Source of the DNA: Drechslerella dactyloides
Taxonomy: Eukaryota; Ascomycota; Orbiliomycetes; Orbiliales; Orbiliaceae
Assembly (NCBI GenBank): GCA_020064725.1
Contig: JAGTWJ010000019.1
Location: 124,001 to 188,000, forward strand
DNA: 64,000 bases
Direction of reading: 5' to 3'
A model generated the notes under the pieces. It was not told the DNA's origin. It was given only the letters and a program-made list of their open reading frames with translations, and ran no database searches. Position numbers and translations under genes: made by a program. Below are positions 45,400-56,561 of this stretch, one piece after another (position 1 is the stretch's first letter; every line of letters begins with the position of its first letter).

Positions 45400-46339
45400 T
45401 TATCTTAAAAGGCCATTGAAGGCAACACGCAACTGATTAAACAGGATCCTAGATATTAGAATCCCGAGACATAGCTCTGACGAGAACGACATCAAGTCGG
45501 CGTAGCCAACATCGTAGCCAATAAAGTAAACCATCTCCACTCTGGAAGCTGCGATGAATGAAAGGGCGGGATATGTAACTCCTCCAGGGTTCACTGCTGA
45601 GACAGTAGAATCAGCTTTGCTAGTTCCGCCGTGAACATTAATCATGAGTTCTCCCAGACCCTTCGCTGGTATCAGGCTCGCAGTTGGTGCAGCGCAAACT
45701 ACAATTTGCGAAAACACTATCATAGTACCGATTTGACCATGTATGTAGATTCCCCATATGCATGGGCGAGCAACTTCGTCGGAAGTTCTGAAGCCAAGTA
45801 TACTTCGCCCCCCATGAATTGTATGGATTTGGCTTGCGAGACCATAGTTCCCCCAGTTCTCGCTTACACATAATACTGCAATATATCGCTGGAGTGGGAC
45901 TAAAGATAGGGCTGATGCGGCGTGACCAAAGAACAGTTCCTCGAAAAGGACATCCGCAGCTGTCGATAATATCATAGAGAGATCTTTGAGGGACACATAG
46001 CGACTGCTCTTCGACAACTCAGTATAGAAAAGGATGTAAATAATAATAATAGAACTGGCGGAATATAGAATAATCCAACTACATCGCTCATGCAGAAAAA
46101 GAAGCCCTAATTTTGAACATGCCCCCTCTCCAGTGTGGTTATAATTAAATGAAGAATGGCGATTATCATGGCGTGCTTTCAGAACCCCAAAATATATTAG
46201 CCTAATTTAGTTTATTGCGTTGAAGGATTTCAATTATGAGGCATACCAGTATCATGAAGAAACATTCCAATGAATTTGAGATAATTAATTAGATATCGAG
46301 AACCCAGGGTAGAATATAGCTGAATAGTCACCCAGCGAC
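45400..46339 (-). CDS. Multi-pass membrane protein, unknown; possibly decaying
   Basis: The frame 46205-45400 is open for about 269 codons without an early ATG, so it must be an internal or last exon. It begins after a TTAG acceptor and contains strong membrane helices: CSWIILYSASSIIIIYILF, TMIVFSQIVVCAAPTASLI, ALSFIAASRVEMVYFIG and LCLGILISRILF. A further exon-like segment lies at 46339-46246 (RWVTIQLYSTLGSRYLINYLKF), between a CCAG acceptor and a GTATGC donor. Its phase does not fit the next exon, so a frameshift or an unseen micro-exon intervenes. GTAAGC inside the main exon (near 45867) could start another intron. No family recognised. The first exon is not found. Confidence 0.5.
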
Positions 46340-47022
46340 CTGGAAGCGGGTGTCAAAGTTGATTAATATACCCACATACTAATCATTAAAATATGAATTG
46401 CGCAGATTGTAATGGCGCGGTTACTGTCACATATGCCTGTGATGGATATAAATATGTTGGCATTCAAATCTTAACGTTAATTTTGTCTACTGTAGGACTC
46501 ATGAAACAGAATATTGACGAAATCATGCGGTTTCCGCCGTGATCCCAGGATCACTGTAGTCAAGTCAATATAGATCAGTTAATTAGTCCTATGGGCCGAA
46601 CCTTCGATTTGGTAGCCTCGATATAACAGTAAGACCTTGGCCATCTATAGATCTCATTAGCCCATACTTGTGCAGTTACTCGCGTCCAGCATAGCCGGCG
46701 GCTTCCGACTCGTAGCTTGCACACCAGTCGGAAAGTTTGCTTAAGACCTCGATGCAATCATATCGTAGAGCTCTATAGTCGACTCAGGGTCCAAGGATAC
46801 ACTGAGACATTAAACCGGTGTGTTTATCTTGCCTCGTGGGCCAAGCGATCGCGGTGTTTGTCCGTCTGATGCAACGTCCTTGTCTCGCAAACGTAGTTTC
46901 TATGCCTTTGGCCTGCGAATGGACGCTGATCTGCTACGTAGGGACCGGGAACTTAAACCCGCTTGACCTAGCGTAACTATAGAAATCCAATTCTTACGCG
47001 AATACTTGCACGCAACTCAGGC
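46340..47022. other. Intergenic, promoter of the DUF3723 gene
   Basis: Holds a variant of the dispersed terminal motif (TGTCTCGCAAACG, near 46881-46893). Possible upstream exons of the membrane-protein gene could not be placed. Confidence 0.4.
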
Positions 47023-49598
47023 ATGGCAAATTCAAAAATTGAATTGCCTCAACGCATCGCCGATAGAGATGATCAGCAACGTCGCGACCTTCGCAAACAG
47101 GGATACCTGGGAACCTACAAAATTAAAATTGGATGCATGCAATTCACGGGTGCCCGAGCCCTGAATAAAAGCAAAGTTCGCCAGTGGCAGAACGTCTTCC
47201 AGATTCAAGGATGTAATAGGTACGCACAAGAAAATACAGTTACCGCAATTGTGACCTCACAACAAGAACAAGAGCTGGCACAATATCAGAAAGAGCAACA
47301 GATCTTCATCCACGACCTGCAGTGCTTGGATGGGCAGGAGAAGATTATTGCGGCCCAAAATTATCTACCCCCCGGAGACAATTGGTGGTGCGTCGCAGTT
47401 TACAAAGGTGATAAATTGTCGAGAGTGGAGTCGATAAGTCACTTGCGTAAGGTATCATTAACTCAGGCTGCTGTTAGGTTCCAACGAATCTGTCCAATCG
47501 TTTTTGAAAACAGACTTCGAGGAACGGTCCATCCGGCAAGATGAATTTACAGACGGCGAGATCTTTCGACAGATACGGAAATACGCTTTAAGGGGCGATT
47601 TTAATGCTAGTCAAAGGTGGTGGGCTCGATTGTCTCCGTCGAAAGCGAAAAATCTTAGGCAATTGCTCAGAAATCAGCCGCTGGCAGCAAAGTTTGATTC
47701 CCTGCTGAAGTTTCCTGGCCTTTGGCCAGGTATCCAGTTGGGAATGTTCCAGACTTTACATAACGTCAAATGTCCGGAGGTTCGATCTCCAGCCTTAATT
47801 TGTATTTGGTCGACAGCTGAGTACTGGTCTCGGGGCGCCGAGTACATGCTTACTAGTGAAATTGTTGTGTTTACAAATTTAGGAAATCGGTAACTATCTG
47901 GACGGCATCCACGAAGTATGGTCAACAATATTAGGAGAGCAAGATCCAACTAGATTGGATAATACGACGGTTGAACATCTTCAGCTTTTAGACACGAGAG
48001 CCAGTTCCGATCGCCAGGAAATAGAACGTTTATTCAGAGACCAGAAGGTTTTCAGAGCCTATAATATAGCGGAGGCTACGTACATCAGAGCAAGCTTGTT
48101 CAACCTTACTCGGCCGATAATATCATTTGCGACGCTTTTAGAGGATCTGAAGTATCTCGAATGCCTCGTGAAATGCATGCGTTTGATTCTCAACCCGGGA
48201 ACTGGGCGGTCGATCATGGCATTTTCTCGAAACAGTTGGACCAGGTCGCGCGCTGGGATTCAAGCACGCGAAGGGACAAACGGGTTGCATCCATTTCCAG
48301 ATCTGGCATCGGCTGAAGAATGTTTTTTCATTTCCTATCTACAACTTTGGCTTTATGCGATGCGCCACTTCCATCTGATTTCAGAGCCACCACGGAAAAA
48401 TCCTGGATACCCCACTCCCAGCTTCAAAGGACCAAACCGTTTCGCAATCTTCGCTTTTGCGCTCCTTGCTAAAGCTTTAGGAATGTATAACCCTCTGATC
48501 GACGAGATTCTCAACCAAAATGTTTTTGAAAAGTCCGCACAGGATTTACTCTCCGATGCGAACTTCTCTGATGATAAATTCTTCGAGGTGAATATGCAAA
48601 ACATGGCTCAGCGACTTGGAAAAACCATTGAGGGCCTCTTAGGTGAAGTGGGTCAAGGGACTCACGATAAAGAACCAGAACTGGCCGAAAGAGTCGAAAA
48701 ATCTGGTCGATGCGGTCGCCCATATCAACGTGCGCACATACGCGACAAAACAAGCCTCTTTCTGCCGGATATTATCAGTTCCGGAGACCCTTCTGATTGT
48801 GTAACATCACTACAGGTGAAAAAAGCGTTCATTTTTAACTTTTGGCGTCCTTATCTCTCAAGCACTCTAACTGTAAGTGGACTCAGGCGCGTTCAGGGTA
48901 GTGTTCACAGTCTGAATACTAACTTGGACCTTGAACAGGGCGCAGTGCATGTTGTCGGCGTCGAAGCGGCTGGCATCGAGGCTACTGAAGCGGAGCTCCA
49001 GCCCCGCACCAGACGCATGTCAGGGCTCGAGACCACGCAAGCACAGCATCAACCGGGAAACCAAGCCGCACTAAACCAGCCACCGCCATCCAGCCAGCCG
49101 CAGGCCCCACCCGATCGCCCTCCACCAGCATCGCGCCGCCGAAAAGCCACAAGGGGAATTGACGAACAACGACAGGACTCGAGAATTGGGCCGGGTAAAA
49201 AAGCACGGAACCAAGAAAAGCATTATGATGTATTTTTCATATCCCGCCAGCCACCCTTCGGATCTACCCCAAGCGCCACATGGTTCAACATAAAATTCGA
49301 CCATACTTACAATTTATATCTCCATAAACATCTGAGTCTGACAATGATGGAGGAGTGTTCCGCATCGTACTATCTGACTGAGAACTTTCGAGTGCAAGCC
49401 GGCGGTAGGGATTATACTCTCGAAAGCTTGAAAGCTGCTACCAATCAACTATGCGCCAACTTTGTCGTGTTTTATCCTATAGACCTAGTCGCCGGGACTG
49501 GTGTGACACAGTTTCATTACAAGAAGATGCTCCAAGAGATGAAATCAAATGATCCGTCCGGTGTAGTGTTTCAGTTGTTGGAACAGAGTTTGAGGTAG
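47023..49598 (+). CDS. DUF3723-family protein (779 aa, 4 exons)
   Basis: DUF3723 proteins are fungal, of unknown biochemical role, and one of the recurrent accessory genes of Starship elements. Exons 47023-47446, 47514-47779, 47883-48872 and 48939-49598 keep a continuous frame. Family hallmarks are present: FLPPGDNWWCVAVY closing the first domain, DGEIFRQIRKY, RWWARLSPSKAKNLRQL, then PGLWPGIQLGM and, across intron 2, KCPE-EIGNYLDGIHEVW. The fourth exon starts with a Pro/Gln/Arg-rich linker with basic runs (RRRKATRG, GPGKKARNQEKH), then a folded end (FFISRQPPFG onward). The third intron (48873-48938: GTAAGT, TACTAACTT, AACAG) is 66 nt and free of stops, so its retention would add 22 residues. 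Length is within the family's wide range. Intact. Confidence 0.85.
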
Positions 49599-50104
49599 CA
49601 CAGTCGGGTTAAAGCAAAAGAGACTTTTGACAACATCATGTCATTAAACTCGCCCTAGTATATAATAATACAATGTTGTCATGGGAGAAGCTTGGGAGAT
49701 GGTAGTTTTCGCATAGGGATATGGGATGCGAGGCCTGAGGAATGAAATCTCGAGCTTCAGCGTCGTTAACGTGCTCACGTGCACAATGTTCAAGATTTCA
49801 AGATTCGCTAGTATTTCAAGTTCCAGACTGTTCTGCCGTTTATTCTGCTGATGCGGGCCGCGTTCGTGGTCCCTGACACTCCGGCTTCGAGACTAGTTCT
49901 CGACATGCCACGAACAGTATTGTGTATATATATTGATTTGAGATTTCAACTGTATTTCCCCTACTTCCCCAGAAATGATTTTCATTATAAACAGAATGGG
50001 CGATACATGATCAATACGATGATACAATATTTTCTTCTGAAACCGCCCAATGGAGACTGAGAGAGGTTTTATGGTGTATATGCAGCTATATACTAGTCTA
50101 TGGC
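49599..50104. other. Intergenic, no gene seen
   Basis: Convergent 3' ends of the DUF3723 gene and the coiled-coil gene at 50105. The antisense frame pair at 49851-50147 looks like chance. Confidence 0.45.
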
Positions 50105-50545
50105 TCATTGGGACTTGGTCGCGGTGTTTAAACGATTCAAACCACAAGCTTCCGCGCCGATGTTACGAGAATCATTTATACTATCTTCTGAGCTTTGCAC
50201 TCGCTCCACAGCCCTTTTCAACTGAGCAACTTCCAATCTTAGCTGCTCTACCACACTGTAGATTGGGATTTGCAACGGCGTTGGACGACTGGATGCGAAT
50301 ATGGGCTCCGGCTGATCTCTCGGGCTTTTTCGTTGTTCTTTCTCCTCAGTACGGGCCTTTTCGCGATGCACAAAAATATTGAGTGCTCCTTGGACGCAGG
50401 CCATTGTGCGAGAGTGTAACTCGTGGCTTTGGAAGCAGAGCGTTTGAAAGGTTTCTCGGTATTCTTCCTCGATTTTGAGATGGTCTTTGAGTCCCTGTAT
50501 CCGAGCCTGAAGGCAGCATTGGTTTGAACCAGTAGTTCGATCCAT
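50105..50545 (-). CDS. Small coiled-coil protein (146 aa)
   Basis: Single exon from ATG 50545. A helical N-terminal half (LQARIQGLKDHLKIEEEYRE) is followed by a charged, disordered linker (KARTEEKEQRKSPRD). A second heptad segment follows (VVEQLRLEVAQLKRAVERVQ, about residues 98-117), then a polar tail. No DNA-binding basic region precedes the zipper, so bZIP is unlikely. A canonical donor is absent, so no further exon is proposed. It runs toward the DUF3723 gene and shares only its general build with the genes at 42258, 43490 and 52207. Confidence 0.45.
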   Translation of the reverse strand: MDRTTGSNQCCLQARIQGLKDHLKIEEEYRETFQTLCFQSHELHSRTMACVQGALNIFVHREKARTEEKEQRKSPRDQPEPIFASSRPTPLQIPIYSVVEQLRLEVAQLKRAVERVQSSEDSINDSRNIGAEACGLNRLNTATKSQ

Positions 50546-52206
50546 TTATAGAAATCTGCGATGGCTACCAGGGAATAATATGACGTTCTGTGGCTTTAGA
50601 GTTAAACTGCAAATGTTTAGAGAGATTTCAAACGATAGCAAGGAAGCTTTGGCACAAATTTATAGATTAAGTTTGACCGAGCTCTTGTATTTAATGTGGA
50701 GACAAGGGTAGGTTTGTTCAGGGAGCTATAGTGAACAGCTTGAGAACAATTTCTTTTATAGGGGCCGATGAGTCTAATGGCGGAAATTAAACACCTTTCT
50801 TGGTATATCCTATAGCAGCTGTGAAACGAGAATCTCGAAGTTCGCTCCCGAAGGAGAGCCTCGGCGCAGACTTCCTGGAAGTAGTAGTGGGAGACCAACC
50901 GGCACCCTTGAAGGGGGATCCTTGAATCACAAAGCTTGCCATTTGGGATGCGAAGCTATGGTGGATAGCCTGCCGTTGATATTTACGTGTATGCTCAGTG
51001 AAACAAATGACGTTCTCTCAATATCCAGCTGACCAGTCAGGAAGGCAAGTTTCCTAATTTCCTGTATCGGATGCGTGTTTGGTTCGACTTTTTAGTGAGA
51101 TGCGGAACGTTAAAGCAGTGAGCATCTCGTTTGGGGAATTACGCCGTTGTACCAGCATCCCATCGTGGAATGCTGCTCGCCTGGATCTCGAACTTAACTC
51201 TTCCTTTCAGCGCGGAAAATCATCTGTGGGCTCAGCCCCGATATCAGCAGCGCCTAGAATTAGACAGACAACAGACCATTTATGATTAGGTCATATTGCA
51301 TACCATCTCACGAATGAGATGCGAGTGCAGCTTCCTTAATGAATTAAAAGCATACTGTCTGCGCGAGTTAGACTGCGCTTCTGTTACCCAAGACGGCTTC
51401 CTCGCCGGAGGTATGGCTTCCTTAAATGCACACCTTACAAGATAAGAAAATGGTGCTAACATATGTACATACGTCATCTTGTTGGATTCAGGACCACCTC
51501 ACAAAATAAGTCAAGAAGTCAGAACTAATGAGTGCATCCCCTCTACGCTCTGCTAATCTCGGACATTGAAGCTGGTCGCTTTAGGGGAAGGTTGAGACAC
51601 ACGAGCTGTCATACATTATCGTTATTAAGTGGAATCATGAGCCAATATTAAACATGTGCGCACAGGTTGATGTGTTTGGTGTCTTTGCACACCCTATGTC
51701 CGTAGAACGCCTGGTTTCGAGGCCATCAGGTCCGCTGGAATTCACAAACCTCCTGCCCCATGATATAACCGGGAAACTGTACTGGAGACGTATGCTTATG
51801 ACTCTTACCGTATCAGATTGAGTCTATACCGGAAAGCGCCAGCCTGAAGCTATTCTCGAGCGACCGATATCGTCTCTAGAGATATATACACATATATATA
51901 CCACCGACTTGTGTAAGTTTCTGGCATATCATTAACGTGACTGATAGAACACACTGTATCTCACCGTCCTAGGACTGGCGGTCTGGTTTACGAGACAGCA
52001 CTTGTTAAGGGATGATATGCCTGCCCCTCCTTAGATGTATCTGGTGGCCCAGACTAGAAGCCGTTTTAATTGCTTATGGCGTAGCTAGTACGCCGCCTAA
52101 ATTAAATATATGATGACAATATGTAGATATTAAATCAAGGTACAAAGGTACTAAGCCAAGTTGCAAAAGCGATATTATAATTTTCCATCTTAGGTCAGTA
52201 CCGCCT
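50546..52206. other. Long intergenic stretch, no gene supported
   Basis: Contains the dispersed 19-bp motif at 51980-51998 and a TATATACACATATATATA run near 51889-51902. Frames at 50617-50898 (-) and 51079-51285 (+) have no supporting signals. Confidence 0.4.
51980..51998. repeat. Dispersed 19-bp motif GGTCTGGTTTACGAGACAG, copy 2
   Basis: Same 19 bases as 33762-33780, and similar left flanks (CTAAGGATCGGT versus CTAGGACTGGC). Shares its core with the arms of the inverted repeat at 10895-11056. Confidence 0.6.
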
Positions 52207-52926
52207 CTAATTGCAGGGCCCTGATGTGTTATTGCCTCCAGCTGCGAATGGTGTTACATCTGCATTCACCTGCTCCGTGGCACCTTTGCCATATGCACCG
52301 GAAACTGCATCTCCAGGCTGTTGGTGGCTACCCATCTCCGTACTGCTATGTTGCACTGACGTGTCTTCAGCCATGGAATCCGTGCTGGCCCGGGGAGCTT
52401 GTTTAAGCCGTAATTCTAGTTGACTCTTCTGTATTTTCAGGATCTCAATTTCTCTGTCTTTCTGTTGAACTACCATGTATGCTTTTTCATACGCTTGCAG
52501 TAACTTTTCGATTTCCTGCGCTGCCTTCCTCAATTGGTTATCTTTATTCTGATGGCTCCGCAGGTTCCTAATTTCCGTCATCAAGTCAGAATTGGAGGCG
52601 CGGAGTCGCGAGTTCTCGTCGATCAATCGGGCGTTCTCGTCTATTTGGTTGGTTCTGAATCGGGCATTATTGTCGTAGCGCTCAGCTTCCCGAATATCGT
52701 CCTGATAGCGACCTTCAATGTCTTGTTTAAGCCGGTCAAATTGTAAGGCAAGCCATCTACGGTATGATTCCGATCGGGTCAGGGGAGGATGAATAGACGG
52801 TTGTATATATTGTGTTGGCACTGAAGCCACTGGCGCTCGTGAACTGGAAACCTCCGTCCGAGAAAAGGAGAAGGGTCTCCTTAGGTATTGATTATTCTGT
52901 GTCGGCATGTCGCCAGGGTTTGACAT
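52207..52926 (-). CDS. Coiled-coil protein (239 aa)
   Basis: Single exon from ATG 52926. Residues 1-50 are Ser/Pro/Gln-rich. Residues 55-180 form a long coiled coil: RWLALQFDRLKQDIEG, a Glu/Asn/Arg-rich middle (ENARLIDENSRLRASN), EIEKLLQAYEKAYMVVQQ and EILKIQKSQLELRLKQ. The last 60 residues are Gly/Ser/Ala-rich and disordered. It is the longest and clearest of the four coiled-coil proteins in this region. No catalytic or DNA-binding motif. Likely an oligomeric scaffold or partner protein; its partners may include the neighbouring small proteins, but that is a guess. Confidence 0.6.
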   Translation of the reverse strand: MSNPGDMPTQNNQYLRRPFSFSRTEVSSSRAPVASVPTQYIQPSIHPPLTRSESYRRWLALQFDRLKQDIEGRYQDDIREAERYDNNARFRTNQIDENARLIDENSRLRASNSDLMTEIRNLRSHQNKDNQLRKAAQEIEKLLQAYEKAYMVVQQKDREIEILKIQKSQLELRLKQAPRASTDSMAEDTSVQHSSTEMGSHQQPGDAVSGAYGKGATEQVNADVTPFAAGGNNTSGPCN

Positions 52927-53834
52927 TGCTCAGGAATAAGAGGCGTGATTGCTCGATGGATAAATCGAAGGAAGTTAAATCCGTTTGATACAATAATATA
53001 TCTTAGAAGGCTTAGTCGACGAAGAAGTCAGCTATACATATATGGCCGGGGGAAGAAAATGATACGGGACAAAAACTAGGTTAGAAAAGGAGGCAATAAC
53101 AGCAGCAACATCCGTGGCATATATACATATACATGATCCATGACTAAGTCTGTTATCTAGCTATGCGACTAGCAAGCGTAGAGCTTACGAGTCATTGCCA
53201 AAGCGTAGGAAGTGTGTATAGCTTCCAGATACTGATGGTTGCCTATTTGGGATATAATGCTCACCTATTTGTGATAGGCACCCTCATACCAGTACCAGAC
53301 AACGATATCGCGATGCATACCAAATGGGTGGTGTACGCCATGTAGTGTCAATTTACTGCGATGTAACTCCAACGTCGTCATGTCAACTCAATTTCATAGC
53401 TAAAGGATATATCGTCAATATTTCCTGAGCGCCAGATATGCAAACTCACACGTAGTAATTACGTAAATACACAATGAATACTATAGGCAATAACGACGCT
53501 GTTATAAGCGCCGGCTTCAAAACCTGGTAGAACCGTGCATTGTGACGATAAGTGGAGAAAAAGGAGCATGATTGCAATCAGTGTTATGATATATAAGTAT
53601 GGTGTATCGGCCAAGCATGTATATCAGAAGGTAGAACTGTTGCGGGGTTTTTGATAAGACCTCTGTTTGCATAGGTCTATAGATTTGTTAATCGCTAGCT
53701 ATATAAGTGGGGCGAAATCCGTAACGAATGCATAGCTCTGAAGCATAGCTAGGCCACCGAACCATAAGTCGGATCCAGGCTTCATATCCCCCCTCTTTCC
53801 AGCATTTATCATTACAACATCCGATTCGAGTAGT
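52927..53834. other. Intergenic, no gene seen
   Basis: Divergent spacer between the coiled-coil gene (-) and the 581-aa gene (+). Contains a TATATACATATACATG run near 53119-53134. Confidence 0.45.
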
Positions 53835-55580
53835 ATGGATACACCCGCACTTCCTCCCTGGTGCGAGGAGGCGGGGATTACCGATTCTAACGCACTGATA
53901 GATTATTACGAGGGAAATGGCTACGGGGAGATCCCTCGCGCTACTGCTGCTGTTCTCACAAACACTAAGCGCTCGCTGGAAACAGGTCAAAGCTATGATA
54001 TCTTTCAGAGAACGGTGGTGGACAACGTATCAAATAAAGGATGGGCAGAAGCTTGGCTTGCGTGGCTTCAAGAGCCCAAGTTGCAAGTAACTACTACCAT
54101 TCTCAGTGCTTGGATGGACTCGTCGCCTTTTCTTGAACCGAATCACACATTTTCCCACACAATCGAGAGCGAGCTACAAAAAATATCGACATCTGACCTA
54201 CCATCTTATATACACTACGATAATGTTGAACATGCTGCCTTCGGCATATCAATGCAATCACTGCTCCTAAATTACCGGAAGCTTAAGAGACAAAATCAGC
54301 ACCGGTACATCGTTGCAATCTGTGATAATGGGCCTTTCCTAATACAAAAGTGGGACGTGGAAATAGCTCGAAATTTGCGGGCGGGGGTTAAGATAAGCCA
54401 AAAAGATGTTGATAAAGAAGGCTATCTGACTAAATACAAGGAGCGCTCCTTACTTCTTCGAAGTCTTGCCAAGACATACTCCGGGGCGGCTACGAGCGGC
54501 AGCTTTGCAGCAGAAAGGCCTAATCAATCAGATTATCCCGAAAATGTACTCAGGGAGTGGATGAAGGGATCTTCAGACTATTGTTCGGCGTTATGGGCAG
54601 CGGAACTCACCAAGTCAAAGAAAGTGAATACAGCCACAGAGAAAGGCAAATTGACGAAGGTTATCCATCAGCTTTGCCAGAGCGATTATGAAGCACTCTC
54701 GTCAGATGGCCAATTACCTCTATGGGATCAGCCGGATACAGAGATGGAAGATGGCGAAGACAACCCTTCAGGTGGTGCAGCGACTCCCGGAGACTCGCCC
54801 GAGCAGGGCACGGGGAATGCCGGAAACGAGAGCTCAGGAAAAAGAAGCGCTTCCGCAGAGCCGTCCGAGAAAAAAATAAATACCGAAAACCTTCAGACAA
54901 TAGCTCAAGGAATCAAGCAAGGGATCCCAATAATCGACCTCCTGGCCCAATCAGTGGGCGAGCTTCGGATCAAGGAGACACGGAACGACCAGAACGAGCA
55001 AAGATTTACAACCGATCCGGATCTTGAACGCATTGGTGAAGCCGGATTTACTATCGTTGCCCGTCGCAGACAGGAGCATTCCGGCCAACTAATAATAGCG
55101 ATAGGACCCCCACGATGCAAAATATATCGGCTAGTACCAGAGAGTAAACTCCAGCTACCTTGGGACGACCCGGATGACCTATTCGATCTTACCGATAAGA
55201 CTAAACGAAAGGCGAAGACTCGGGAGGTCAGGGAGAAGCAATTAATGGTTAAGGCGATAGTCGGAGTTGCATATAGCGATAGAAAGCGTAAAGACAATAA
55301 AAGGACGGGAACTAGATACGTCGGTATTGAATGGGAAGATCGTCAAAAAAATAAAATTATAACTTGGGAGAGCAGCTCGGAGCTTTGTGGTGTCAAATGC
55401 GGGTTTGCAGCCAGCCCGGCTATGTGGCGACACACAATTCAGGCGGTAATCGATGCTGCCGAAAAGAGTTTTCAGAATTATGTGGACACTGGCAGCTTTT
55501 CAGATCAGGATCCCAAAATGAAGCAGGATGAACCGGAAGTGAAGGCGGAGCCGTCAGACCCCGACAATCAAGCGATATAA
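53835..55580 (+). CDS. Unknown acidic-linker protein (581 aa, single exon)
   Basis: I do not recognise a family. Three parts are visible. Residues 1-290 are a globular, mostly helical domain starting PPWCEEAGITDS and containing RYIVAICDNGPFLIQKWD. Residues 300-350 are an acidic, Gly/Ser/Pro-rich linker. Residues 350-545 are a second domain with IAQGIKQGIPIIDLLAQ, KIYRLVPESKLQLPWDDPDD and a basic patch (KTKRKAKTREVREKQ), then RYVGIEWEDRQ. The C-terminal tail carries VKAEPSD, a match to the SUMO-attachment consensus. Such a layout suggests a nuclear protein. No intron is needed. It lies between the coiled-coil gene and the MADS-like gene, convergent with the latter (50 bp between stops). Well-preserved frame and length argue for a functional gene. 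Confidence 0.65.
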   Translation: MDTPALPPWCEEAGITDSNALIDYYEGNGYGEIPRATAAVLTNTKRSLETGQSYDIFQRTVVDNVSNKGWAEAWLAWLQEPKLQVTTTILSAWMDSSPFLEPNHTFSHTIESELQKISTSDLPSYIHYDNVEHAAFGISMQSLLLNYRKLKRQNQHRYIVAICDNGPFLIQKWDVEIARNLRAGVKISQKDVDKEGYLTKYKERSLLLRSLAKTYSGAATSGSFAAERPNQSDYPENVLREWMKGSSDYCSALWAAELTKSKKVNTATEKGKLTKVIHQLCQSDYEALSSDGQLPLWDQPDTEMEDGEDNPSGGAATPGDSPEQGTGNAGNESSGKRSASAEPSEKKINTENLQTIAQGIKQGIPIIDLLAQSVGELRIKETRNDQNEQRFTTDPDLERIGEAGFTIVARRRQEHSGQLIIAIGPPRCKIYRLVPESKLQLPWDDPDDLFDLTDKTKRKAKTREVREKQLMVKAIVGVAYSDRKRKDNKRTGTRYVGIEWEDRQKNKIITWESSSELCGVKCGFAASPAMWRHTIQAVIDAAEKSFQNYVDTGSFSDQDPKMKQDEPEVKAEPSDPDNQAI

Positions 55581-55630
55581 AATAAACAATAGTTTGTGTC
55601 TATAGTATCTTAGGATACAGGATTGTAAAT

Positions 55631-56278
55631 TCAATCAAAATACTCGCTTTCGGTATCCTCTTCGTCATCGTCATCTTCATCGAATAGTGTGCCTTTTGGC
55701 CAAACCAAGCAGCCATAAGCTGTCTGCTCCTCCTCTTCATAGTTTGCTGTAAGGCCGAAACTTCGCTGTGCTGCCCCCGCTTGAGCCGTTCCGAAATCAC
55801 CGCTGTCCTTGTAGGTGGTTCCACCAGCCTCTTTTGATTCTACCCCGGCTTCCTTTACGCCCTCAACCTCTAAGACTTGTTCTAGTGCTTTCTCTTTGTT
55901 ACTTTCTCGCCGTCGAGGTCGCATAAGCTTCTCACTCCGCGCATTATGGAAAATCGGCGGAGGGTATGACTTCTGTTTACTTCGCTATTATTTACTGCAC
56001 ATTGAAGCGAAGTGGTGCGTGACCCGACGTACATTTTTCAGATCCTCCAGGGTAATAAAGTGCGGTGGCCAGGTATCGGACTCTTCAGTTGTATAAACAT
56101 ACATCTGTTTCTCCCCTCTGAGGACTAGAGAGAAAATCTTGGCGCCGCACCTTTGCTCGAGCTCTTTGAACTTGCTCTTAACGACGGTTAGGTAACGTTT
56201 GCGGAATGATTGGTCCCGCATCCTCTTTCTCCAAGCAGGGTCGTTTTTTGGCCTGGCTAATTTCGAGTCCATGTTCAT
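55631..56278 (-). CDS. MADS-box-like small protein (195 aa, 2 exons)
   Basis: Exon 1 is 56278-56033 and exon 2 is 55972-55631, with a 60-nt intron (AAT|GTACGT to AACAG) in phase 0. Residues 15-70 match the short MADS-type module common in fungal accessory proteins: SFRKRYLTVVKSKFKELEQRC, then GAKIFSLVLRG and an ESDTWPPHF motif. The spliced exon continues with KSYPPPIF. This is the order of helix, strand and WPP tail in those proteins. Exon 2 is basic at first (MRPRRRESN) and ends in a very acidic tail (DEDDDDEEDTESEYF), a possible activation region. The ferric reductase gene starts 284 bp away on the opposite strand, so the two may share a promoter. MADS assignment is by pattern only. Confidence 0.5.
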
Positions 56279-56561
56279 TACCAGTGGGATTAGAATTTCG
56301 ATAGTAAGAACGGTGTATACGGGAAGGAATATTACTACCAGGAAGAATTTAGAACGGGATGCAGGCGGCTTTTATGGGCTTCTTGTTCCAAATGTTAAAC
56401 CTAGTGATCAAACAATAGTATATAAACTTATCGTGTTGGGTCGCTTGTTGGATTCAGGCCACCCTCATGTGAAGGGTTCATTCCAAAGAATATATCAGCA
56501 CTATAGTACCACGACCGTTTGGGTTAATATTATAACACAAAACCGCAGTTATTATATCGCC

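Noticed and set aside
50105..50545. bZIP transcription factor
   Set aside because: Heptads are present but no basic DNA-contact region precedes them.
56199..56561. N-terminal extension of the ferric reductase frame
   Set aside because: It overlaps the MADS-like exon on the other strand, has no FRE similarity, and the ATG at 56562 leads directly into the first membrane helix.
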